DNA of 64,000 nucleotides from Pseudomonas moraviensis (GCF_900105805.1 NZ_LT629788.1:3968001-4032000), one strand, 5' to 3'; positions 25,458 to 34,456 are shown, counted from the first letter of the stretch. Notes: generated by a model from the sequence alone, not told the origin. Numbers and translations are program-made.

Positions 25458-26558
25458 TCAGATGCGGCCCTCAGGCGCATACGGCGCCGGGTCAATGATC
25501 GGCGCCCGCCCCAGCATCACATCGGCAAACAACTGACACGAGGCCGGCGCCAGCACCAGCCCATTGCGGTAATGCCCGCAGTTCAGCCACAAACCCTCGA
25601 ACCCCGGCACCCGGCCAATGTACGGCACGCCTTCCGGCGAACCCGGCCGCAGCCCGGCCCAATGCCCGACCACTTCGGCATCCGCCAGCGCCGGCAACAA
25701 CTCGATCGCCGAGGCCTTGAGGCTTTCCAACGCCACATCGGTCGGGGTCTTGTCGTAGCCTTCGTGCTCCAGCGTGCTGCCAATCAGAATGTGGCCGTCG
25801 CGACGCGGGATCGCATAACGCCCCTTGGCCAGCACCATGCTAGGCAGGAAATCAGCCGCGCACTTGTAGAGAATCATTTGGCCTTTGACCGGTTCGACCG
25901 GCAGCGTCAGGTTCAGCGTCTTGAGCAGATCACCGCTCCACGCCCCTGCCGTCAGCACAATCTGGTCGCCGCTGATCACGCCAGTGGAGGTCTGCACGCC
26001 GACCACGCGCTCGCCTTCACGGACGAAACCACTGACTTCGCATTGCTCATGAATCGTCACGTTCGGCAGCGCCAGCAATGCCGCCTTCAGCGACTTGACC
26101 AGCCGTGGATTGCGCACGTTGGCGACATCGGCCATGTAGATCGCCCGGCTGAAACCGCTGCCGAGGACCGGCACCGCGTCATGCGCCGCCGAGATATCCA
26201 CAGCCCGCAGTGGCCGTTGTTCGCGCTCGGCCCAGGCCAGCGCTGCGGCTTCATCGTCCAGATCCAGCCAGTACAGGCCGGTGGTGTGGACTTCAGGATC
26301 GACCCCGGTGCCGGCAAACAAGCGCTCGCCGAGCTGTGGGTAAAAATCCTGCGACCAATGCGCCAGCGCAGTAACCGCCGGGCTGTAGCGCCACGGATAC
26401 AGCGGCGAAACAATGCCGCCGCCGGCCCAGGACGACTCCTGGCCGACATTCGAGCGGTCCAGCAGCACCACGCTGCGCACTTCGGAGGCGAGATTGTAGG
26501 CAGTGAGCAGGCCAATTACCCCGCCACCGACAATCACCACTTGCTGTTGCCTGGTCAT
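25458..26558 (-). CDS. thiO: Glycine oxidase ThiO (FAD-dependent)
   Basis: A 366-residue DAO-family flavoenzyme that oxidises glycine to iminoglycine for the thiazole part of thiamine. The FAD-binding motif VVIVGGGVIGLLTAYNLA lies at about residues 6-23. The stretch SSWAGGGIVSPLYPW and the late substrate-loop residues YIGRVPGFEGLWLNCGHYRN match ThiO proteins. No other thi genes and no TPP riboswitch are in the window. D-amino acid oxidases are the nearest alternative, but the overall length and motifs favour ThiO. It lies downstream of pilE on the same strand, separated by a terminator-like hairpin. Confidence 0.9.
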   Translation of the reverse strand: MTRQQQVVIVGGGVIGLLTAYNLASEVRSVVLLDRSNVGQESSWAGGGIVSPLYPWRYSPAVTALAHWSQDFYPQLGERLFAGTGVDPEVHTTGLYWLDLDDEAAALAWAEREQRPLRAVDISAAHDAVPVLGSGFSRAIYMADVANVRNPRLVKSLKAALLALPNVTIHEQCEVSGFVREGERVVGVQTSTGVISGDQIVLTAGAWSGDLLKTLNLTLPVEPVKGQMILYKCAADFLPSMVLAKGRYAIPRRDGHILIGSTLEHEGYDKTPTDVALESLKASAIELLPALADAEVVGHWAGLRPGSPEGVPYIGRVPGFEGLWLNCGHYRNGLVLAPASCQLFADVMLGRAPIIDPAPYAPEGRI

Positions 26559-26572
26559 GTTTGATCCAACCG

Positions 26573-26602
26573 TAAAAAAGACAGTGGGCGCAAAAGGCGC
26601 CC
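26573..26602 (-). terminator. Terminator of the minor pilin operon
   Basis: On the minus strand GGGCGC-CTTTT-GCGCCC forms a 6-bp GC stem, followed after 4 bases by TCTTTTTTAC. It lies 14 bases past pilE and just before thiO. Confidence 0.65.
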
Positions 26603-26615
26603 GAAAGAGAGTGCG

Positions 26616-27017
26616 TCAGCGGCCCCAGCAATCCTTGGTGGTCACGCCGGTGGTCGCGTTGTTCATGCTTCGCACGCCGGTATTGGTCAGGGTGAAATCA
26701 CCGCATTTGTCGGTGGCCATGGCCGATCCGGTTTTACGAATCGCGGTCAGCACAAAGGTCTGGTCGGTCAGCGTTGGGGTGATTGTGTAGAAATCATTGC
26801 CCGTGCTCAGCCCGGTGACGCCGGTGTAGACATTGTTGCGGGTGTAGAAGCGTTCGAGGGTCTGCGCCTGCTCCGAGAGCAGCGAGACCACTTCGGCGCG
26901 ACGGCCCTTCTTCACGTATTCGTTGTAGCTGGGAATGCTGATGGTGAGGATGATCCCGATAATCGCGATGACGATCATGATTTCGATCAGGGTAAAACCT
27001 CGGCTGGATCTGCGCAT
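26616..27017 (-). CDS. pilE: Minor pilin PilE
   Basis: A 133-residue prepilin with leader MRRSSRG and the cleaved N-terminus FTLIEIMIVIAIIGIILTIS, with Glu5. Two cysteines (DKCGDF and KDCWGR) would close the C-terminal loop, as in PilE. PilE is a minor pilin that links the tip complex to PilA. It is the last gene of the fimU-pilE operon and starts 15 bases after the pilY1 stop. The pilY2 gene found between them in P. aeruginosa is absent here. Confidence 0.93.
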   Translation of the reverse strand: MRRSSRGFTLIEIMIVIAIIGIILTISIPSYNEYVKKGRRAEVVSLLSEQAQTLERFYTRNNVYTGVTGLSTGNDFYTITPTLTDQTFVLTAIRKTGSAMATDKCGDFTLTNTGVRSMNNATTGVTTKDCWGR

Positions 27018-27032
27018 GCCTCAAATTCTCGC

Positions 27033-30000
27033 TTACTGGATTTGTCGCCACATGATACGACGGCTGCCGCCGCCACCTTTTTCCACAACGGTGGTGATGA
27101 CACCACTGGTGTCGCTCACGAGCTTGGTCTTGGCATCTCGGGAAATGACATTAAGGGTCGGAATGCCACCGGTGAATACCACGCCACTGGATATCGTGTC
27201 ATTGCTGTCAACCAAACGGTCACCCGTGGTGTCGATCACGGCGTAGTTGAGCATCTTACCGTTGAACGCATCCAGTTCGACCAGTCTGCCCGTACCAAAG
27301 CTAGAACACGGGTCAGTGGTATCGACGCTGGCGGTGGTAAAAACGACTCGCCCCAACACAATGCTGGCCTGGTTGATCACGCGCTCGCCGGTCAGCACGT
27401 TGTTGTACACCAGCGGCAAATACCAGCCTTTATCTCCCGGATACGTCGTTTCATTCTGGCTGGTGGTCAGGAACTGCCCGGAACTGCCGGAGAACGAACC
27501 GGTGATCGCCTGCGCCTGCAAACTGCTGACGGTGATTTGTCCGGCCCCACCTTCTGCATCCCAGATTGAATAGAACGCCTGCAGATCCTTGTTGGTCTTG
27601 TCGGCGGTTTCGTTGAACTTGCCGGTGCCAAAGAACACCTGCTTGCCGCCCTGAGCGTTATCCGCCAGCAGCGGTTGCGCGGTGATCGGCTGCGTTGCCC
27701 CGCCCGGCGCGGTGAACAAAGGCTTGCCGGCAAACGCCACGCCCCAGCTTTCCGGCGCCGTCGCGCTCAGGTCGAATTTCCACATGCGTCCTTTCAGGTC
27801 GCCAGCGTAGGCCGCCTGTACCACGTTCGAAGAGTTCACCCTGAGTTCCACGGATGACAAACCGTTGCTGGTTTCCGTGCTGTCGACGACAATTTTTCTG
27901 ATCAGCGAACCATCCAGCGCATCCAGTACATACAACGCTGCAACCCCCGAATTGCTGCCGTAGCCATTGGCGATGAAAGTCGCCCAGCGACCATTGGCCA
28001 AGCGTGCCACTTCCGGCCTGGCATAGGCGTAACCCAGATCATTGAACGCATTCGCCGTGTTGGCCGTGGCCGGCGCACTGACTTCCCACAGTGCCCTGAT
28101 CACGTTACCTGCCGAGGCATCGAACAGTTGCAGCCCATAGAAGGTTTTGCCGCCAGCCCCCGTTCCGCCAATGGCCAGGGTTTTCCAAGTGGTACCGGCC
28201 TGCGCATCGAACACGCCGACCTGACCATCCACCAGAAATTTGTGGCTGACGCCGTTGACGTAGTTGGTGTCCGCAATCAGTCGCAGGGACGGCAGCACGC
28301 TGGAGGGCATATAGGCATAACGACGGGTGCCGTTCGCCGAATTGATCACATTGACGAAACCGTCGTTGGCGTTGACCACCAGACTGGTGTTCATGTTCGC
28401 AGCCTTGGTCGTCAGGTAGTTGGTGTAGCTGCTGTCACCCGTCAAATCGGATGCGGTCTTGTCCGAAGGCGACGCGAGCACCAGTGGCGAATTGATGATG
28501 TCGCCGAGCAGCGCACTACGCACCTTGAGCCCGGCCTTGTTGGTACCTTTGCTCCACTCCACCAGATCATTGCCGTTGATACCGGTGGGCAGGCCCTGAC
28601 TCAGCGTGGTCTGCTGGGCTGGGGAAAAGCTGCCGAATGCCAGAGCAATTGGCGCATTGCTCGCGGTGTTCCATGACTGGAAAGTCGGCGCCGTGGCAGA
28701 GGGCACGATCGTGGTGTCGGTCGACCATTGCGCCGCCGAGGTATTTACCGTGCCGGTCGAGGTAAAGCCGAACGACCTGATCGTGCCCCGCCAATCCTTG
28801 GGATCGTAAGTGGTCTGGTAAAAACTGCTGCCACTGCTCAAGGTGCTGCTGCTGGCGACGCCGGCGCCACCGGAGCCGGCCTTGGAAGTGATATCGCTCA
28901 ATGCGGACGATAACGCCGCATTGAGCCCGGAGCTGTCGGTCGCCTGGTAGTACCTGCCCTGCCCATAACTGGCGGCGTCGGACAACATGTCGTTATCCGC
29001 AGCGAAACCCACGGTGTAGGTGTTCATGTTCTGCCGGGGAAAATCCACCGCGTTCCAGCTCTTGCCGGCGGCGTCGGTACCGGTCGAGCGCATGTCGATG
29101 TCGAAGGCAAATTTGGCGATGTCATCCAGATACAGGGTGTCGCCTTCGCCGTCACCGTTGAGGTTGTCGCCATCGTTATTCACGCCATCCCAGTTCGGTA
29201 AACGGCTGCCCCCCAGTGGATCGTTAGTCGGGAACGTCCGGTCGTAAGTCGGCAAGCCATCGGTGATTACCACGCCGTAGTTTTTCTGGCAGCGATATTG
29301 AATCGGGCTGGTATAGGTCGCCGGGGTGCCGTTGTAATACGGCGCCAGGCCACGCATATAGCGAGTCACTTCGTAATAGCTCTCGGCCAACGGTGTATTG
29401 GCCACGGCATTCAAGCCGTTGATCGATGAAATCAGCGCATTGTAGTTAGCGTCCGCCTGGGCCTGGGTCACACTGCCGGTAACCGGCGACAGATCGGTGA
29501 TCGAGCGCGCGATGAAGCCACCATTGCCCGGGTTGCTGCTGGTGGCCGGGTTGAACGTCGACAGGCCCATGCGCAGGGTGCGGTTGCTGCTGACCAATGC
29601 GGTGGAAACGTTGCGCGCGACGTTCATCCGGTAATCGTTAGGGATCGCCCCCGTGGTGAAGTCGCGGGTGCCGGTGCTGTTAGCCAGGCCGACAATATAC
29701 GAAATGTAATCGGCGGAATAACGGGTATTCTCGTTGCCCACCGGATCGGGCAGTTTCAGACATAACGGCGCCACGCTGTTGTTGTAGAACGCATAGGCGC
29801 CTCCCGAGCACCCGGAGGTCGGCAGGCTCGATAGAAACACCGTGTCGCCGGTGATCGGTGGAGCATTGAGTGCAGAGCACAATCCGAGAAAAGCATTGCA
29901 CTGCCGGGCGGGTGTGCGGTTGACGTTCGGGTCGAATCCGGCGGCGTAGATGATGCTGTTCATACTCCCCGAATCATCGATCAGCAGCATCACGTTCGGC

Positions 30001-30122
30001 GCCACCGCAGCCGCGCTCAGCAGCGGCGAATCGGAAGGCGTGAATGCCCACGCCGGCGCCGCCAGATAGAAACTCAGGAGCATGCCGATCAGCAGCGAGC
30101 CGCAGCGCTCAATACTTCGCAT
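27033..30122 (-). CDS. pilY1: Pilus tip-associated protein PilY1
   Basis: A 1029-residue secreted protein thought to sit at the pilus tip, to assist extension and to take part in surface sensing. The signal peptide ends near APAWA-F (residue 26). A von Willebrand A-like domain begins with the metal site VMLLIDDSGSMN at about 44-55. The C-terminal half is a beta-propeller that includes a calcium-loop-like sequence DTTGDRLVDSND at about residues 964-975, in which the second ligand position is Thr rather than Asn/Asp. PAO1 PilY1 is longer (1161). It overlaps the end of pilX by 14 bases. An adhesive role is inferred from relatives. Confidence 0.93.
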   Translation of the reverse strand: MRSIERCGSLLIGMLLSFYLAAPAWAFTPSDSPLLSAAAVAPNVMLLIDDSGSMNSIIYAAGFDPNVNRTPARQCNAFLGLCSALNAPPITGDTVFLSSLPTSGCSGGAYAFYNNSVAPLCLKLPDPVGNENTRYSADYISYIVGLANSTGTRDFTTGAIPNDYRMNVARNVSTALVSSNRTLRMGLSTFNPATSSNPGNGGFIARSITDLSPVTGSVTQAQADANYNALISSINGLNAVANTPLAESYYEVTRYMRGLAPYYNGTPATYTSPIQYRCQKNYGVVITDGLPTYDRTFPTNDPLGGSRLPNWDGVNNDGDNLNGDGEGDTLYLDDIAKFAFDIDMRSTGTDAAGKSWNAVDFPRQNMNTYTVGFAADNDMLSDAASYGQGRYYQATDSSGLNAALSSALSDITSKAGSGGAGVASSSTLSSGSSFYQTTYDPKDWRGTIRSFGFTSTGTVNTSAAQWSTDTTIVPSATAPTFQSWNTASNAPIALAFGSFSPAQQTTLSQGLPTGINGNDLVEWSKGTNKAGLKVRSALLGDIINSPLVLASPSDKTASDLTGDSSYTNYLTTKAANMNTSLVVNANDGFVNVINSANGTRRYAYMPSSVLPSLRLIADTNYVNGVSHKFLVDGQVGVFDAQAGTTWKTLAIGGTGAGGKTFYGLQLFDASAGNVIRALWEVSAPATANTANAFNDLGYAYARPEVARLANGRWATFIANGYGSNSGVAALYVLDALDGSLIRKIVVDSTETSNGLSSVELRVNSSNVVQAAYAGDLKGRMWKFDLSATAPESWGVAFAGKPLFTAPGGATQPITAQPLLADNAQGGKQVFFGTGKFNETADKTNKDLQAFYSIWDAEGGAGQITVSSLQAQAITGSFSGSSGQFLTTSQNETTYPGDKGWYLPLVYNNVLTGERVINQASIVLGRVVFTTASVDTTDPCSSFGTGRLVELDAFNGKMLNYAVIDTTGDRLVDSNDTISSGVVFTGGIPTLNVISRDAKTKLVSDTSGVITTVVEKGGGGSRRIMWRQIQ

Positions 30123-30588
30123 AGATACTCTCCACCACGCTACGCGAATTGCCGGCGATGCCGACTGCGGTGACTCGATACAACGTCGCCGAGGTGTTAC
30201 TTGGCACGTTCACTGCCGTCAGGGTCGTGCCGATGTTCTGCACGCCATAAAAGCCATTACCGGCGGCGATCCAGGTCACCCCCGAGGTCGAATTGAAGCC
30301 GGCCGAACTGACCACTGACGACTCCGCCGGCGGCAGGCATTGGGTCGTGCCGCTGCACACGGCCAACGAGTAACTGTCCAGCTGCACCGCGCTTTCGCCA
30401 ACACGCAACGCCGCTTCCGCAGACTGGAACGATTGATTGCGCAAGCTCACGCTGCCGGCCATTTTTTCTTGCAGGTTGGCGCTCTGCATCGACGACAAGC
30501 CAATCAACGTGAGTAACAGCAGAAACACCAGACTGACCAGCAAGACCATGCCGCGCTGTGCCTGACGTTGTTGCAAGGAAATCCTCAT
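30109..30588 (-). CDS. pilX: Minor pilin PilX
   Basis: A 159-residue prepilin. The leader MRISLQQRQAQRG is cut before MVLLVSLVFLLLLTLIGLSS; residue 5 of the mature form is Val, not Glu, which is usual in PilX/GspK-type pilins placed at the fibre tip. The PilX_N-like block SSMQSANLQEKMAG follows. The start at 30588 was chosen because a longer frame to 30627 would extend into pilW without a leader. It begins 10 bases after pilW and overlaps pilY1. Confidence 0.92.
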   Translation of the reverse strand: MRISLQQRQAQRGMVLLVSLVFLLLLTLIGLSSMQSANLQEKMAGSVSLRNQSFQSAEAALRVGESAVQLDSYSLAVCSGTTQCLPPAESSVVSSAGFNSTSGVTWIAAGNGFYGVQNIGTTLTAVNVPSNTSATLYRVTAVGIAGNSRSVVESIYAKY

Positions 30589-30598
30589 CACCGCCCCC

Positions 30599-31312
30599 TC
30601 ACTGCAAGCGATTGCGCAATGCCGCAACCACGTTGAAGGTTTGATCGCGCACCCGATTGTTCGGGTCGGTGAGGGTCAGGCTCAGACGCACACTGCGGAT
30701 GCGCGCGGGATCCCCGGGATTGCTGCTGTAAGTGGAGGCCGCCACGTCGGTCGCGGAGCTGGCCAGGCCGAAGGTGACGTTGAAGGCGCTGACGTTGTTC
30801 ACCAGCACTTGCTGCGCGGGATTGCCGCTGCCGGTGCCCATGAGGATCTGGTTATTGCTGAAGCTGTAGATCAGGCGGCGGATCGGGAAAGCGATTTGCC
30901 CCGTGGTCGGGCTGCGCAATCCGCTGTAGGCGACCGCGCTGTTGCGACAGTCTGAAATCACTGTCCAGGTCGGCGTTCCCCCGCCGCTGCCGACATCGGC
31001 GGTGACCATGGTCAGCTTGAGATTGGCGTTATCCCAGTTGATCGGGGTGAGTTGCGCGGCGTTGAAGTCGCCCGCGCTGCTCGAATCAGTGATGGTGCCG
31101 AGACAGCCGAACATGCCGACCATGCGGATTTCCTGAATCATTTTGCTGAGGACGAAACGCGCGTCCTCCTGCATCGCCGCGGCGCTGTTCTGACTGACGT
31201 AGGTGTTTTTCGCGGCAATGAAGATCTGCACCACACCCAGCACGACAATCAGCCCCAAAGCCAATGCGATCAGCAACTCGATCAAACCGAAACCACGGCT
31301 GGCATGCTTCAT
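30599..31312 (-). CDS. pilW: Minor pilin PilW
   Basis: A 237-residue prepilin with leader MKHASRG and N-terminal helix FGLIELLIALALGLIVVLGV (Glu5 present). The body contains two cysteines close to residues 75-125 (GMFGCLG and SDCRNS). The start overlaps the pilV stop (ATGA), so they are translationally coupled. The frame remains open through pilV in another register, but that part has no leader and is not coding. Confidence 0.92.
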   Translation of the reverse strand: MKHASRGFGLIELLIALALGLIVVLGVVQIFIAAKNTYVSQNSAAAMQEDARFVLSKMIQEIRMVGMFGCLGTITDSSSAGDFNAAQLTPINWDNANLKLTMVTADVGSGGGTPTWTVISDCRNSAVAYSGLRSPTTGQIAFPIRRLIYSFSNNQILMGTGSGNPAQQVLVNNVSAFNVTFGLASSATDVAASTYSSNPGDPARIRSVRLSLTLTDPNNRVRDQTFNVVAALRNRLQ

Positions 31313-31758
31313 GGCGTGGCCACCGGATCGACCGCCGCCCGACTGGTCAGCACGAAACTGCGCTGGGCACTGGCAGCGTTGGCGGCGCGCGCATCGCTCC
31401 AGGTAATGGTGATGGTATAGACACGCTGGTTGAGGGTGATGCTGCCCGTCGCGGTCGGACCGCCAAAGTTGGCGATATTGGTGGTGAAGTCGTAGAGATC
31501 CTGATCCCGCGCCACGCTGAGGTTGCCCGAGGTCGGCGGTGTAGTGGTGTAGTCGGCGCCGGAATTGGCGCGAATGCGGTCCATCATGTCGTAGGCAATA
31601 AAGCTCGCCTGACTGGTCATCCGCGAACTGTCGGTGTACTTCAGCGCATTGAGTTGCACTGCCGCCGCGCCCAACAGGCCGACAGTGAGAATCAGCAACG
31701 CGACCAGCACTTCGATCAGCGTCATGCCCTCCTGTGGGATTTTGCTCCCTGCCCTCAT
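31309..31758 (-). CDS. pilV: Minor pilin PilV
   Basis: A 149-residue prepilin with leader MRAGSKIPQEG, cut before MTLIEVLVALLILTVGLLGA with Glu5. The following VQLNALKYTDSSRMTSQAS is characteristic of the PilV/GspI family. The start at 31758 overlaps the fimU stop by 4 bases (ATGA-like), consistent with coupling. A longer start at 31797 would lie inside fimU. PilV, PilW, PilX and FimU form the priming complex for pilus assembly in P. aeruginosa. Confidence 0.92.
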   Translation of the reverse strand: MRAGSKIPQEGMTLIEVLVALLILTVGLLGAAAVQLNALKYTDSSRMTSQASFIAYDMMDRIRANSGADYTTTPPTSGNLSVARDQDLYDFTTNIANFGGPTATGSITLNQRVYTITITWSDARAANAASAQRSFVLTSRAAVDPVATP

Positions 31759-32228
31759 CCGCAATTTCCACCCAGTTGAATGCGTCCGTTCAAACACACG
31801 TTCAGCGTCCTGCTTTGCGTGCCCAGCGTGTAACCGATGACCACCGCCGTCGACGGTGCCGCCAGACCGCCAAGATTGTTGAAATCCAGTGCGGTCACTC
31901 CTGAGGGTAGCGTCAGAGTCGCCCCGCTGCTCATCGCTGGAACAACCCGCAACACATTGGCCGGATTGCCGGTACTGTCGTAGACCGCCAGCTCACCGGT
32001 CCAGACACTGCCGCCAGCGGTCGGACGCAAACGCGTGGTCACGCCGCGATTGATCGCTTCGAGGCGAGCAAAATTGATTGCGCGCTGCAGGTCGCCGACT
32101 TCGGTATCCGCCTTGCTGCTCTGAATCGTACGGGTAAAGGCCGGCACCGCCAGCGTGATCAGTACCAGGAACACGGCGATGGCGACCAGCAACTCGACCA
32201 GCGTGAAACCTTTTGTACGAAGATCCAT
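31755..32228 (-). CDS. fimU: Minor pilin FimU (GspH/FimT family)
   Basis: A 157-residue prepilin. The leader MDLRTKG precedes FTLVELLVAIAVFLVLITLA with Glu5. The block DTEVGDLQRAINFARLEAINRG is typical of GspH/FimT/FimU pseudopilins, and two cysteines close the end (NVCLNG, GGNCG). A GGAGGG ribosome site lies just before the ATG. It is the first gene of the fimU-pilV-pilW-pilX-pilY1-pilE operon, so regulation of minor pilins is probably exerted in the 130 bases between it and the divergent fimT. Confidence 0.9.
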   Translation of the reverse strand: MDLRTKGFTLVELLVAIAVFLVLITLAVPAFTRTIQSSKADTEVGDLQRAINFARLEAINRGVTTRLRPTAGGSVWTGELAVYDSTGNPANVLRVVPAMSSGATLTLPSGVTALDFNNLGGLAAPSTAVVIGYTLGTQSRTLNVCLNGRIQLGGNCG

Positions 32229-32358
32229 CGATGCCCTCCGTTGCCGTCGGCTATACCTGCTTCTACACGCTAGAACATTCGCTCGGCACATGCCGACTGA
32301 TTTGCCCTGCGCGGCGCACGGATTGCGCTGCTCACACCATTCCACGGAGGGATTTTTC

Positions 32359-32928
32359 ATGCCGCAACACGGTTTCAGCCTGATTGAACTGCTTATGGGA
32401 CTGGCGATTGGCGCAATTGTTCTGCTGCTGGTCAGCCCGGCGTTCGCTGCGCTCAAGGAAGCAACTCAACGCGATCATGCAGCGCAATCGCTGATCGAAG
32501 GTATTCGCCACGCCCGCACACTGGCTATGACACACAATCACAACGTGGTGATCCATGGCATCGACGGCGACTGGAGCCGTGGCTGGCGAATCATTCTGGA
32601 TCTGAGCGGCAAGGGTTCGGAGGACAGCAGCAATCCGCTGCTGGTTGAACGTGCCAGTGAGGCGAAGGTGCCGATTGTCGGCAACTGGTGTGTGAGCCGC
32701 TATGTGCGGTTCAGTCATCTGGGGCAACCGCTGATGCCGGGACGGCGATTTCAGGCGGGGACAATACACATCTGCTCGCCGCGCGCACCGGTCAGCCAGC
32801 GGCAGATCGTACTGGCGGCGACCGGTCGCGTGCGCCTGAGCAGTCAGGAGACCGAACAGGCGCTGTGCGACAGCAGCAGGAACGTCAGATCGAGCGGACG
32901 CGCAGCTCTTTCGGCATCGAGAACGTGA
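32359..32928 (+). CDS. fimT: FimT-like pseudopilin (GspH/FimT family)
   Basis: A 189-residue prepilin with leader MPQHG and helix FSLIELLMGLAIGAIVLLLV with Glu5, then ATQRDHAAQSLIEGIRHAR, the family block. A good ribosome site (CGGAGGG) precedes the ATG by about 8 bases. Unlike in P. aeruginosa, where fimT is colinear with fimU, here it is divergent from fimU, and its last 44 bases overlap the convergent ispH end. FimT has been linked to DNA binding during natural transformation in other bacteria; that role here is inference. Its C-terminal tail is basic (Arg/Ser-rich), matching that idea. Confidence 0.82.
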   Translation: MPQHGFSLIELLMGLAIGAIVLLLVSPAFAALKEATQRDHAAQSLIEGIRHARTLAMTHNHNVVIHGIDGDWSRGWRIILDLSGKGSEDSSNPLLVERASEAKVPIVGNWCVSRYVRFSHLGQPLMPGRRFQAGTIHICSPRAPVSQRQIVLAATGRVRLSSQETEQALCDSSRNVRSSGRAALSASRT

Positions 32929-33829
32929 TGTTCTCTTCACGGCCGGCCAGCTCATCGGCACCGGTCGCGCCCCAGGCCTGCAATTGCTGAATGACGCCAC
33001 GCACCAGTACTTCCGGTGCCGAGGCGCCGGCGGTGATGCCGATGCGCTCGACGCCGTCGAACCAGCTCTGTTGCAGGTCTTCGGCACCGTCGATCAGGTA
33101 GGCCGGGGTCGCCATGCGTTCAGCCAGTTCACGCAGACGGTTGGAGTTGGAGCTGTTCGGGCTGCCGACCACCAGTACCACGTCGCACTCGTCGGCCAGT
33201 TGCTTGACGGCGTCTTGACGGTTTTGCGTGGCGTAGCAGATGTCGTCCTTGCGCGGACCGCCGATCGCCGGGAAGCGCGTGCGCAGGGCATCGATGACGC
33301 GGCTGGTGTCATCCATCGACAAAGTCGTCTGGGTGACGAAGGCGAGTTTTTCCGGGTTGCGCACTTGCAGCTCGGCCACGTCCTTCTCGTCTTCGACAAG
33401 ATAGATCGCACCGCCATTGCTCGCATCGTACTGACCCATGGTGCCTTCGACTTCCGGGTGACCGGCGTGGCCGATCAGGATGCACTCGCGACCGTCGCGG
33501 CTGTATTTGGCGACTTCGATGTGCACCTTGGTCACCAGCGGGCAGGTTGCATCGAAAACCTTCAAACCACGACCGGCGGCTTCGTTGCGCACGGCTTGCG
33601 AAACACCGTGGGCGCTGAAGATGACGATGACGTCATCGGGCACCTGATCGAGCTCTTCGACGAAAATCGCGCCACGGCTGCGCAGGTCTTCAACGACGAA
33701 CTTGTTGTGCACCACTTCGTGACGCACGTAGATCGGCGGCCCGAAGACTTCCAGGGCGCGGTTGACGATTTCGATCGCCCGGTCCACACCGGCGCAGAAG
33801 CCACGGGGGTTGGCGAGTTTGATTTGCAT
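32885..33829 (-). CDS. ispH: 4-hydroxy-3-methylbut-2-enyl diphosphate reductase IspH (LytB)
   Basis: A 314-residue [4Fe-4S] enzyme that makes IPP and DMAPP in the last step of the MEP pathway. The three cluster-binding cysteines are seen in RGFCAGVDRA (residue 12), DATCPLVTKV (about 96) and DDICYATQNRQ (about 197), and the acid residue lies in the TQTTLS region. It follows fkpB after a gap with a REP doublet, on the same strand. Its 3' end overlaps fimT by 44 bases on the opposite strand. Confidence 0.96.
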   Translation of the reverse strand: MQIKLANPRGFCAGVDRAIEIVNRALEVFGPPIYVRHEVVHNKFVVEDLRSRGAIFVEELDQVPDDVIVIFSAHGVSQAVRNEAAGRGLKVFDATCPLVTKVHIEVAKYSRDGRECILIGHAGHPEVEGTMGQYDASNGGAIYLVEDEKDVAELQVRNPEKLAFVTQTTLSMDDTSRVIDALRTRFPAIGGPRKDDICYATQNRQDAVKQLADECDVVLVVGSPNSSNSNRLRELAERMATPAYLIDGAEDLQQSWFDGVERIGITAGASAPEVLVRGVIQQLQAWGATGADELAGREENITFSMPKELRVRSI

Positions 33830-33880
33830 GCTGTGCCTCGTGTCTTGCGCGCAAGAAATAACGAATTCTGTGGAAAACAG

Positions 33881-33985
33881 TGTGGGAGCGACGGTGTGAC
33901 GATTCGACCTGCTCGCGAAAGCGGTGTGTCAGACAACACCAACGTTGAATGTCATTCAGCATTCGCGAGCAGGCTCGCTCCCACA
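33881..33985. repeat. REP doublet, GTGGGAGCGAC variant with enlarged left arm
   Basis: The left unit reads TGTGGGAGCGACGGTGTGAC and continues GATTCGACCTGCTCGCGAAA, that is, about 16 extra bases inside the stem relative to the right unit GCGAGCAGGCTCGCTCCCAC. The whole element is about 105 bp. Confidence 0.88.
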
Positions 33986-34003
33986 TTGGTTTTGCATTAT
34001 TAC

Positions 34004-34456
34004 TCAGATCGCTTTGACGCTGATGATCTCGACGTCAAAGGTCAGCGTCTTGCCGGCCAGAGGGTGGTTGAAGTCGACGGTCACTTGCGTGTCGTCGAAT
34101 TCCTTCACCACACCTGGCAATTCAGTATTGGCCGCATCGTTGAAGATCACCAGCAGGCCTGGTGACAACTCCATGTCGGTGAACTGCGAACGCGGGATGG
34201 TCTGCACGTTCTGCGGGTTCGGCTGACCGAAGGCGTTTTCCGGCTCGACGGTCAGGGTGCGCTTGTCGCCGGCCTTGAAGCCGAACAGTGCGGCTTCGAA
34301 ACCCGGCAGCAGGTTGCCGTCGCCGACCTTGAAGGTGGCCGGGGCCTTGTCGAACGTACTGTCGACGGTATCACCGTTTTCCAGGCGCAGGGCAAAGTGC
34401 AGCGTGACTTCGGTGTTCTGGCCGATGCGTTGCTCAGTCGATAGCGGTTCAGTCAT
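34004..34456 (-). CDS. fkpB: FKBP-type peptidyl-prolyl isomerase (FkpB/SlpA)
   Basis: A 150-residue SlyD/SlpA-type isomerase in the cytoplasm that speeds proline isomerisation. The FKBP half has VTLHFALRLENGDTVDSTF and LLPGFEAALFGFKAGDKR; the inserted chaperone flap (about residues 75-125) contains NAFGQPNPQNVQTIPR. No metal-binding His-rich tail is present, so it is SlpA-like rather than SlyD. The start at 34456 (MTEPLSTEQRIG) overlaps the lspA end by 8 bases. The order ileS-lspA-fkpB-ispH is conserved in pseudomonads and E. coli. Confidence 0.92.
   Translation of the reverse strand: MTEPLSTEQRIGQNTEVTLHFALRLENGDTVDSTFDKAPATFKVGDGNLLPGFEAALFGFKAGDKRTLTVEPENAFGQPNPQNVQTIPRSQFTDMELSPGLLVIFNDAANTELPGVVKEFDDTQVTVDFNHPLAGKTLTFDVEIISVKAI

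Noticed and set aside
30599..31771. A possible long pilW fusion of 390 codons
   Set aside because: The upstream part is pilV read in another frame, with no prepilin leader; the leader MKHASRG at 31312 is the true start.
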